Notes under the pieces: generated by a model
Told to the model about the DNA's origin: nothing
Seen by the model: only the letters and a program-made list of their open reading frames with translations
Database searches by the model: none
Translations under genes and position numbers: made by a program
NCBI GenBank assembly: GCA_934149005.1
Contig: CAKPDN010000003.1
Span: forward strand, 84,870 to 148,869
Length of the DNA: 64,000 nt
Source: an uncultured Clostridia bacterium
GTDB taxonomy: Bacteria; Bacillota; Clostridia; TANB77; CAG-508
Direction: 5' to 3'
Shown: positions 54,072 through 61,576 of the stretch, in pieces
Position numbering within the stretch: position 1 is the first letter of the stretch
Layout: each line of letters starts with the position of its first letter

Positions 54072-54974
54072 TTATTTTTTCTCATCTTTTATAACTTCTT
54101 TAATAGCTCCTAAACTTGAAAGTGCACTTGTTGCTTCAAAAGGAATAAATACTTTATTAGCTTCTCCATCAGCAACTTTCTCTAAAGCTTCAAGAGATTT
54201 TAATTGAACTAGTTTTTCATCAGGATCTGATTTTTTAATAGCCTCATAAACCATTTGAATTTCCTTAGCTTTAGCTTCAGCAACTTCTTTAATAGCTTGG
54301 GCTTCACCGGCTGCTCTAGTAATTCTAGCTTCTTTATCAGCTTCAGCTTCTAATATAGCAGCTTGTTTTTTACCTTCAGCAATTGTTATTGCAGATTGTC
54401 TTTGAGCTTCTGATTCTAAGATTAAAGCTCTTTTATTTCTTTCTGCATTCATTTCTTTTTCCATTGCATCTCTAATATCAGCAGGTGGAGTAATATCTTT
54501 AATTTCAACTCTATCAACTTTACATCCCCATCTATCAGTAGCTTCATCCAAAACAAGTCTTAATTGATTATTAATGCCATCTCTTGAACTAAATGTTTCA
54601 TCAAGTGACATCTTACCAATAATATCACGTATTGTTGTGATAGCTAGGTATTCAATACCTTTCTTTAAACTTTGAATTTCATAAACCGCTTTTGCAGGAT
54701 CTGTTATTTGATAGAAAACAACAGTATCTATTGTAATTGTTACATTATCTTTAGTAATAACTCCTTGAGGTGGTACATCCATTGTTTGCTGTTTTAAACT
54801 AACAACACTTCTTACATGATCAAAAAATGGAATTATAATTGTAAGACCGGCATCTGCAACTTTGTAGAATTTACCTAATCTTTCAATTACATAAACCTCA
54901 GCTTGTTTAACGATTTTAATTGATTTAAATGCTATAATTAATATTATAACTAATAAAATTAATAAAAATGCCAT
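54072..54974 (-). CDS. SPFH/slipin-family membrane protein (QmcA-like)
   Basis: A 300-residue stomatin-like protein: N-terminal membrane helix (about 2-18), SPFH domain with VYVIERLGKFYKVADAG and TMDVPPQGVITKDNVT, then a long Ala/Glu/Lys coiled coil (EAEADKEARITRAAGEAQA). Such proteins form cage-like membrane microdomains. Paired with the NfeD-like gene immediately upstream, a widespread two-gene operon linked to membrane quality control. Confidence 0.92.
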   Translation of the reverse strand: MAFLLILLVIILIIAFKSIKIVKQAEVYVIERLGKFYKVADAGLTIIIPFFDHVRSVVSLKQQTMDVPPQGVITKDNVTITIDTVVFYQITDPAKAVYEIQSLKKGIEYLAITTIRDIIGKMSLDETFSSRDGINNQLRLVLDEATDRWGCKVDRVEIKDITPPADIRDAMEKEMNAERNKRALILESEAQRQSAITIAEGKKQAAILEAEADKEARITRAAGEAQAIKEVAEAKAKEIQMVYEAIKKSDPDEKLVQLKSLEALEKVADGEANKVFIPFEATSALSSLGAIKEVIKDEKK

Positions 54975-55037
54975 AATTAAATCCTCCTTTTAAAATTATA
55001 TATAAATACTTAAAAAGTAATATTAATAACAAAATTT

Positions 55038-55496
55038 TTATAGTCTTTCTGTAATGTATTCTTTATTAGAAGCTAATTTTACAATTGTTTTAACACCTTT
55101 TATTTCTAAGATTTCTACTTCAGAGCCTTCTGAAATTAATTTGCCATCTTCTGATTCAGCTGACCAAACTTCACCATTAATCTTGATTTGGCCAACAGAA
55201 TGTGAAGAAATTTCTTTAATAACTAAAGCTTTTTGGCCAATTATAGAAAAGGCATTTGTTTTTGTTGGTTTAATATCAACAAATTTTTTTACAAAAGGTT
55301 TTGTAGTGAAAAGTAAAATTGCTGAAGATATAACAAATATAGAAGTTTGAATAATTATATTTGATGTAAAAAAACTAACAATCATTGCAATTAAAGCTCC
55401 AACTCCAAACCAAAATACTAAAAAACCGACTGTAATTATTTCACCTATAAAAAATAATCCAGCAATTACTAACCAAACTTGCCACATAAAAAGCAT
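55038..55496 (-). CDS. Short NfeD-like protein
   Basis: A 152-residue protein with three or four membrane helices (about 5-85) and a C-terminal OB-fold (SIIGQKALVIKEISSHSVGQIKI, VEILEIKGVKTIVKL). This is the short NfeD type without protease domain, which partners the SPFH protein encoded 63 bases downstream. GGAGATGCT precedes the ATG. Confidence 0.88.
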   Translation of the reverse strand: MLFMWQVWLVIAGLFFIGEIITVGFLVFWFGVGALIAMIVSFFTSNIIIQTSIFVISSAILLFTTKPFVKKFVDIKPTKTNAFSIIGQKALVIKEISSHSVGQIKINGEVWSAESEDGKLISEGSEVEILEIKGVKTIVKLASNKEYITERL

Positions 55497-55602
55497 CTCC
55501 GTTCTTAAATATTTACAATTTAATTATACTACATTTTATTGAAAAAATAAAGGGGGTAGGTAAAAATGATTTAAATTGTGAACAAGAACAATTAAAAAAA
55601 TA

Positions 55603-55631
55603 TTGCAAAATATGACAAAATGTAATAAAAT
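55603..55631 (+). promoter_or_regulatory. miaB: Promoter of miaB
   Basis: TTGCAA (55603-55608), 17-base spacer, TAAAAT (55626-55631), about 26 bases before the chosen start. Confidence 0.6.
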
Positions 55632-55656
55632 ATACATAAATTGGAGGGAAGAAAAA

Positions 55657-57069
55657 TTGGAAATATCAGAAGAAATAGAAAAACAAAAAGAGTTTATTGA
55701 AAAAGTAAAAAAGATAAATAAAAATAAAAAGTTAAAATATAGCATATTAACAATGGGGTGCCAATTGAATGAAAATGATTCAGAAAAATTATGTGGTATG
55801 TTAGAAGAGATGGGATATGCAAAAACAGAAAATCAAAACGAAGCTGATCTAGCATTATTTAATACATGTTGTGTAAGAGAAAATGCAGAAGATAAATTAT
55901 TTGGAAAATTAGGAGAACTAAAAAAACTAAAAGAACAACGTGGAACTATAATAGCAATTGGTGGATGTATGATGCAAGAAAAACATATTACAGAAAAAAT
56001 AAGAATGAGTTATCCGTATACAGATATAATATTTGGAACACATACATTACACAAATTTCCAGAAGATTTATATGAAGTTATAGAAAATAAAACTAAGTTG
56101 GAAGATGTATTAGACATAGATGGAAAGGTATATGAAGGATTACCAATTAAAAGAGATAGTAATATAAAAGCATCAGTAACAATAATGAATGGATGCAATA
56201 ACTTTTGTAGTTATTGTATAGTTCCATATGTTAGAGGAAGAGAAAGAAGCAGGCAGCCAAGAGATATAATAGAAGAAGTAAAAGAACTAGCAAAACAAGG
56301 ATATAAAGAAATTACACTTTTAGGACAAAATGTAAATTCATATTTAAGAGTAGAAAAGGAAAAAGGTTTGGAAATTGAAGAATATGAAGGAGTAAATTCA
56401 TTTGCTACACTATTAAGAGCTATAAATAAAATAGATGGAATAGAAAGAATTAGATTTGTATCACCACATCCAAAAGATTTTACAGATGATGTAATAGAAG
56501 CAATTGCAGATTGTGATAAAGTTTGTAAATTAGTGCATTTACCGTTACAATCAGGAAATACAAAAGTATTAAAAGAAATGAACAGAAAATATACGAAAGA
56601 ACAATATTTAAACTTAGTAGAAAAAATGAAAACAAATATACCAAATTTAACATTATCAACAGATATTATAGTAGGTTTTCCGGGAGAAACAGATAAAGAA
56701 TTTGAAGATACTTTAGATGTAGTAGAAAAAGTAAAATTTGAGCAAGTATATATGTTTATTTATTCAAAAAGAGTTGGAACACCAGGAAATAGAATGGAAA
56801 ATCAGATCCCAGAAGAACAAAAACATGTGAGATTTGATAAATTAAAGGCCTTAGTGGAAAGCCAAATAGAAGAAAATAACCAAAAATATATTGGAACTAT
56901 TCAAAAAGTTTTAGTTGAGGGAACAAGTAAAAATAATGATGATATGCTTACTGGTAGAACTGATAGTAACAAAGTTGTTATTTTTGAAGGGGATAAAAAT
57001 TTGATTGGAAATATGGTTGAACTTAAAATAGTTTCTGAACATATGTGGTATTTGAAAGGAAAAATATGA
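55657..57069 (+). CDS. miaB: tRNA-2-methylthio-N6-dimethylallyladenosine synthase
   Basis: A 470-residue radical-SAM methylthiotransferase acting on A37 of tRNAs that read UNN codons. The N-terminal Fe-S cysteines are in TMGCQLNEND, FNTCCVREN and GGCMMQEKH; radical-SAM CxxxCxxC in NGCNNFCSYCIVP; a TRAM domain ends the protein. I placed the start at TTG 55657 because TTGGAGGGA precedes it and the promoter -35 overlaps an earlier TTG. The stop TGA is formed partly by a REP-like unit. mutS follows, a common clostridial order. Confidence 0.96.
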   Translation: MEISEEIEKQKEFIEKVKKINKNKKLKYSILTMGCQLNENDSEKLCGMLEEMGYAKTENQNEADLALFNTCCVRENAEDKLFGKLGELKKLKEQRGTIIAIGGCMMQEKHITEKIRMSYPYTDIIFGTHTLHKFPEDLYEVIENKTKLEDVLDIDGKVYEGLPIKRDSNIKASVTIMNGCNNFCSYCIVPYVRGRERSRQPRDIIEEVKELAKQGYKEITLLGQNVNSYLRVEKEKGLEIEEYEGVNSFATLLRAINKIDGIERIRFVSPHPKDFTDDVIEAIADCDKVCKLVHLPLQSGNTKVLKEMNRKYTKEQYLNLVEKMKTNIPNLTLSTDIIVGFPGETDKEFEDTLDVVEKVKFEQVYMFIYSKRVGTPGNRMENQIPEEQKHVRFDKLKALVESQIEENNQKYIGTIQKVLVEGTSKNNDDMLTGRTDSNKVVIFEGDKNLIGNMVELKIVSEHMWYLKGKI

Positions 57070-57210
57070 GACAGTTGGGACGGTCCAAATTTGTCTCATG
57101 ATTTTGTAGAAAAATGTCGAAAACATATAATAGGAGTAAATATAAAAATGACAAAAGATGACAAAAAACGACAAATAAATGAGACAAATTTGGACCGTCC
57201 CATTTGTCTC
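57068..57210. repeat. Inverted pair of 30-nt REP-like hairpins between miaB and mutS
   Basis: 57068-57097 and the reverse complement of 57181-57210 agree at 28 of 30 bases (core GGGACGGTCCAAATTTGTCTC). Each can fold alone (GAGACA with TGTCTC). The 83-nt spacer carries the mutS promoter. Same family as 40804-40948. Confidence 0.85.
57104..57131 (+). promoter_or_regulatory. mutS: Promoter of mutS
   Basis: TTGTAG (57104-57109), 16-base spacer, perfect TATAAT (57126-57131), located between the two REP-like arms. Confidence 0.55.
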
Positions 57211-57226
57211 AAAAGGAGGAATAATT

Positions 57227-59833
57227 ATGGCAGAGTTTTCACCAATGATGCAAAGATATCTTGAAACAAAAGAGCAATATAAAGATTGTATCTTGTTTTA
57301 TAGATTAGGAGATTTTTATGAAATGTTTTTTGATGATGCTATAACTGCATCAAGAGAACTAGAACTTACTTTAACAGGAAAAGATTGTGGACAAGATGAA
57401 AGAGCTCCAATGTGTGGTATTCCACATCATGCGGCTGAAATATATATTTCACGATTGATTGCAAAAGGGTATAAAGTGGCAATATGTGAACAATTAGAAG
57501 ATCCGAAAGAAGCTAAAGGAATAGTAAAAAGAGGTGTTATTAGAGTTGTTACACCAGGTACAGTAGTTGATAGTAATATGCTAGAAGAAAGAAAAAATAA
57601 TTTCATAATGTCAATTTTTAAATCTGGAATTTACTTTGGAATTAGTGTTTGCGATATTTCAACAGGTGAATTTTATTCGGCAGAAATAAAGGATAATCAA
57701 AACTTTCCATTAGTTTTGGATGAAATTGCAAGATATATGCCATCAGAACTTGTTATAAACAGTATGATGTCAGATTGCCAAGAAGAAATGGACAAGATAA
57801 AAGAAAGATTTGACTCATATATTACAAGATTTAATGATAAATTTTTCTCAGATGATGCAGAGAAAATAAGATATAGATTTAATTTTGTTGATAGTAATCA
57901 AAAAGAAATAGCAAACATTGTAGATAAAACATTAGCAGTTTGTTCAATAAATGCGTTAATTGAATATATTGAACAAACTCAAATGACTACACTTGAGCAC
58001 ATCAACAAGATAATAGTTTACAATATTTCAAAATATATGTCGCTTGATATTAATGCAAGAAGAAACCTTGAAATAACTGAAAAAATGAGAGATAAATCCA
58101 AAAAAGGAACACTTTTATGGGTACTTGATAAAACATCAACTTCAATGGGTGGAAGAGCCTTAAGAAGATGGCTTAATGACCCACTTATAGACACAACAGA
58201 AATTAATAGAAGACTTGAATCTGTAAAAGAATTAAAAGATGATGTTATTTTAAGAGGAGATGTTGTAGAAAATCTTAAAAAGGTATATGATATTGAACGT
58301 CTTGCAGGTAAAATGGCTTATGGTAATGCAAATGCAAGAGATATGATAACATTGAAAAATTCATTATCAAAATTGCCAGATTTGAAAAAAGTTTTAGCAA
58401 ATGTAAATTCTCCTATGCTTAAAGATTTATATGAAAACTTAGATGAACTACAAGATATTTATGAACTTGTTGATAAATCGATAGTAGAAGACCCACCGAT
58501 GACAGTAAAAGATGGTGGAATTATCAAACTTGGATATGATGAAGAAATAGATAAATTAAAAACTGCTACAACAGAGGGTAAAAATTGGATTATTCAATTA
58601 GAGGCTGAAGAAAGAGAAAAAACAGGAATTAAAAACCTAAAAGTTGGTTTTAACAAAGTATTTGGATATTTTATAGAAGTTACAAAATCATATTTAGATC
58701 AAGTTCCAGAAAGATTTGTTAGAAAACAAACATTAACAAATGCAGAAAGATTTATAACAGAAGACTTGAAAAACTTAGAAAATCAAATACTTGGAGCAGA
58801 AGAAAAAGTTGTAAACTTAGAATATAATGCATTTGTACAAATAAGAGATGAAATTGCTAAAAATGTAAAAAGACTACAAAAATCAGCAAATATTGTATCA
58901 ACATTAGATGTACTTACATCATTTGCAACAGTAGCAGAAGACTTGAATTATTGTATGCCAGAAGTAGACAATTCCGGAGTTTTGGATATTAAAAGTGGAA
59001 GACATCCAGTAATAGATAAAATGCTTGGAACAGGCGTATTTGTTGAAAATGATACATATCTTGACAAAGAAGAAAATAGATTATCAATTATAACAGGACC
59101 TAACATGGCAGGTAAATCAACATATATGAGACAGGTTGCATTAATTACATTAATGGCACAAGTAGGCTCATTTGTACCAGCATCAGAAGCACATATAGGT
59201 GTTGTAGACAAAATCTTTACAAGAGTTGGTGCATCAGACGACTTAAGTATGGGACAAAGTACATTTATGGTAGAAATGATGGAGGTTGCAACAATTCTTA
59301 AAGAAGCAACATCAAACAGTTTGGTAATATTAGACGAAATAGGAAGAGGAACATCAACATATGATGGTTTATCAATTGCTTGGGCAGTTGCAGAATACAT
59401 TGCAGATAAAGAAAAATGCGGTGCTAAAACATTATTTGCAACACATTACCATGAATTAACAGAGCTAGAAGAAAAACTTGAAGGTGTAAAAAATTACAAT
59501 ATAGCAGTTAAGGAAAAAGGTGAAGATATAATCTTTTTAAGAAAAATTTTAAGAGGAGGAACAGATGAAAGCTATGGTATACATGTTGCTCGTTTAGCAG
59601 GTGTACCAAAAACTGTAACTCAAAAAGCTGATGAAATTCTAAAAAGCTTAGAACGAAAAAATATTTTGACAGGAAAAAAACAAGAGAGTAAAAAAGTTGT
59701 AGAAGGTCAATTTGATATGTTTAATTATAAACTAGCGGAAATTGCTCATGAAATTGATAAAGTTAATTTGAATGAACTAACACCAATTGATGCATTAAAT
59801 ACATTAGTCAAAATAAAAGAAAAACTAAAATAG
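57227..59833 (+). CDS. mutS: DNA mismatch repair protein MutS
   Basis: An 868-residue MutS1. I chose ATG 57227 (MAEFSPMMQRYLETKEQY) with AAGGAGG at 57213-57219; an earlier in-frame start lies within the REP arm. The mismatch-binding Phe-x-Glu is in YRLGDFYEMFFDDA; clamp and lever domains follow; Walker A is GPNMAGKST (residues 624-632), then DEIGRGTSTYDG and ATHYHELTELE. Complete. No mutL follows: the next gene is on the other strand after a terminator. Confidence 0.98.
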   Translation: MAEFSPMMQRYLETKEQYKDCILFYRLGDFYEMFFDDAITASRELELTLTGKDCGQDERAPMCGIPHHAAEIYISRLIAKGYKVAICEQLEDPKEAKGIVKRGVIRVVTPGTVVDSNMLEERKNNFIMSIFKSGIYFGISVCDISTGEFYSAEIKDNQNFPLVLDEIARYMPSELVINSMMSDCQEEMDKIKERFDSYITRFNDKFFSDDAEKIRYRFNFVDSNQKEIANIVDKTLAVCSINALIEYIEQTQMTTLEHINKIIVYNISKYMSLDINARRNLEITEKMRDKSKKGTLLWVLDKTSTSMGGRALRRWLNDPLIDTTEINRRLESVKELKDDVILRGDVVENLKKVYDIERLAGKMAYGNANARDMITLKNSLSKLPDLKKVLANVNSPMLKDLYENLDELQDIYELVDKSIVEDPPMTVKDGGIIKLGYDEEIDKLKTATTEGKNWIIQLEAEEREKTGIKNLKVGFNKVFGYFIEVTKSYLDQVPERFVRKQTLTNAERFITEDLKNLENQILGAEEKVVNLEYNAFVQIRDEIAKNVKRLQKSANIVSTLDVLTSFATVAEDLNYCMPEVDNSGVLDIKSGRHPVIDKMLGTGVFVENDTYLDKEENRLSIITGPNMAGKSTYMRQVALITLMAQVGSFVPASEAHIGVVDKIFTRVGASDDLSMGQSTFMVEMMEVATILKEATSNSLVILDEIGRGTSTYDGLSIAWAVAEYIADKEKCGAKTLFATHYHELTELEEKLEGVKNYNIAVKEKGEDIIFLRKILRGGTDESYGIHVARLAGVPKTVTQKADEILKSLERKNILTGKKQESKKVVEGQFDMFNYKLAEIAHEIDKVNLNELTPIDALNTLVKIKEKLK

Positions 59834-59875
59834 GGATTTGGGGATAAACCTTAAGTCCCTATTTTAGTTTTTTAC
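59822..59875. terminator. Terminator of mutS
   Basis: An 18-bp stem with one mismatch (59822-59839 with 59853-59870) that overlaps the mutS stop, followed by a T run. Confidence 0.85.
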
Positions 59876-60186
59876 TGGAATGCTTTAAGAAGAACTTTTT
59901 CAGCTTCCATACGAGGTGCATTATGCAAATTGCACATAAATGAATCAATAATTTTCTTATACTCAGTATCCTTTGCAATTATTCTTTTAACTTCTGTTAA
60001 ATTTTTAACATCAATTAAAGAATTTCGCAAAGTACTAAAAACTGGTAATACCGGATGTAAGGTCTTTGATTCAAGTACAAATTGTACATATTCTTCACCA
60101 TATGATGAAGGAATTTTCATCTCGCAGTATAAATATTTTTTGCTGTTTTTTGTTATAGTTTTCTTCTTGCTAATACGAAGTTCCAT
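59872..60186 (-). CDS. Hypothetical protein (104 aa)
   Basis: I do not recognise it. It is soluble, 104 residues, with a Lys-rich start (MELRISKKKTITKNSKKYLY) and an alpha/beta-looking remainder, no membrane segment. TTGGAGGTAA precedes the ATG, supporting expression. It uses CGT and CGA for Arg more than its neighbours, hinting at acquisition. It lies convergent to mutS and ends at the shared terminator. Confidence 0.6.
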   Translation of the reverse strand: MELRISKKKTITKNSKKYLYCEMKIPSSYGEEYVQFVLESKTLHPVLPVFSTLRNSLIDVKNLTEVKRIIAKDTEYKKIIDSFMCNLHNAPRMEAEKVLLKAFQ

Positions 60187-60304
60187 TAAATTACCTCCAA
60201 TTGTAAGTAATATAAATAATAAGTTACATAATTATTGTAACATATAAAGCTTTATAAATCAATGTTTTATTATATTTAAGTCACTTTTTGATAATAAAAT
60301 GTTA

Positions 60305-61141
60305 TCATTTGTCCATTTCAATTAAAGGCAATCTAGGAATACCAAAATTAAATCCAATTTTGTTAAGTTCAGCTTTAACAGGAATAGGGTTGACTTCTGA
60401 AAATAAAGAATTTATCATTGGAATAGCATCTAACTGCATTTTTTTTGCAATATCAAATTCTCCATTTAAAAAACTCCAAACCATATTATGTGTGTATTCA
60501 GGTTCAATATTTGATAAAACAGAAATAACGCCCAATCCTCCTAATGAACAGATTGGAATTGTTTGGTCATCATTTCCAGAATATATATGTAAATTATCTC
60601 CACATAAATGAGCAATTTGAGCAACTTGAGATAAATTACCACTAGCTTCTTTTATTGCAATAATATTGGGGATTTTTGATAATTCCAAACAAGTTTCTGG
60701 ATTAATGTTTAAGCCAGTTCGACTAGGAACATTATATAAAATTATAGGAATATTTATACTTTCAGCAATAGCCTTATAGTGTGCAATCAACCCTTTTTGA
60801 GTTGTTTTGTTATAATACGGAGTAACAACTAAAACTCCATCAACCCCTAAAGATTCGGCGATTTTAGATATTTCAATTGCTTCTTTTGTGTTATTTGAAC
60901 CAGTACCTGCAATTATTGGAACTTGTGATTTTGAAACTTCTAAAGCACATTTTATTACCTCAATTTTTTCCTCTTTTGTCATTGTGGCACTTTCACCTGT
61001 TGTTCCACAAACAATTAGAGCATCAATTTTGTTTTGAATTTGAAATTTTAGAAATCTTTTTAATTCTTCAGTATTAATTCCATTTTCGTAAAATGGTGTT
61101 GGAATAGCTGAACCAGCACCTTTAAATAATGTTTTTTTCAT
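60305..61141 (-). CDS. dapA: 4-Hydroxy-tetrahydrodipicolinate synthase
   Basis: A 278-residue TIM-barrel enzyme condensing pyruvate with aspartate semialdehyde in the lysine/DAP route, which also feeds spore dipicolinate. GTTGESATM (substrate loop), YNVPSRTGLNI with the catalytic Tyr, and IIAIKEASGNL with the Schiff-base Lys are visible. Slightly shorter than the usual 290 residues at the C-terminus, but all active-site parts are present. AAAGGAG precedes the ATG. Confidence 0.95.
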   Translation of the reverse strand: MKKTLFKGAGSAIPTPFYENGINTEELKRFLKFQIQNKIDALIVCGTTGESATMTKEEKIEVIKCALEVSKSQVPIIAGTGSNNTKEAIEISKIAESLGVDGVLVVTPYYNKTTQKGLIAHYKAIAESINIPIILYNVPSRTGLNINPETCLELSKIPNIIAIKEASGNLSQVAQIAHLCGDNLHIYSGNDDQTIPICSLGGLGVISVLSNIEPEYTHNMVWSFLNGEFDIAKKMQLDAIPMINSLFSEVNPIPVKAELNKIGFNFGIPRLPLIEMDK

Positions 61142-61279
61142 ATAAAATTAACTCCTTTAAAGAATATATATTTTAATTATAAAATTTTATACTAATTATT
61201 ATTTTGATTTTGTATTATGTTGACAAAAAACAAACTTCATTGAAAGTACTTTCTTTTTATATATTTTTTAAAATTATAC

Positions 61280-61308
61280 TTGAAATGAAACTTTTAGTAT
61301 GATAATAT
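61280..61308 (+). promoter_or_regulatory. Promoter upstream of the surface protein gene
   Basis: TTGAAA (61280-61285), 17-base spacer, TAATAT (61303-61308). It would transcribe the small frame and hairpin described next and, on read-through, the surface protein. Confidence 0.45.
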
Positions 61309-61353
61309 AAAATTGTAAATAGAAAGATAGATTATTGGGGGAACAAAAGAAAA

Positions 61354-61470
61354 ATGGATAAAACATTAAAAATGGCTAGAAACCTTGAAACTGTACACAC
61401 ATGTAATTTAGAAAATAAACAAATAAATATATATATAAAGATAGGAATATTATGCTTATATCAAAAGTAG
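61354..61470 (+). CDS. Possible leader peptide (38 aa)
   Basis: ATG at 61354 opens MDKTLKMARNLETVHTCNLE and ends with TAG inside the loop of the following hairpin. GGGGGA lies upstream at loose spacing. No homolog is recognised. A leader peptide controlling the hairpin is conceivable, but this may be a chance frame. Nothing else is visible in the 435-base gap after dapA. Confidence 0.25.
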   Translation: MDKTLKMARNLETVHTCNLENKQINIYIKIGILCLYQK

Positions 61471-61497
61471 ATATAAGCTAATATTGCTATCTTTTTG
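61437..61497 (+). terminator. Long hairpin with T run (terminator or attenuator)
   Basis: Arms 61437-61461 and 61470-61494 pair over 25 positions with one or two mismatches, followed by TTTTT. It sits between the promoter at 61280 and the surface protein start at 61577, so it either ends a short transcript or attenuates the large gene. Confidence 0.7.
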
Positions 61498-61576
61498 GCG
61501 TTAAAAAAATCAAGAGGAGAAAGCCAATTGATATAACAATTCAGTAAATAGCAGGAAATTTTAGAGGTGAATAATA

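Noticed and set aside
57179..57226. An extended MutS start at 57179
   Set aside because: It would translate the REP-like arm; the ATG at 57227 has a consensus ribosome binding site and matches the family start.
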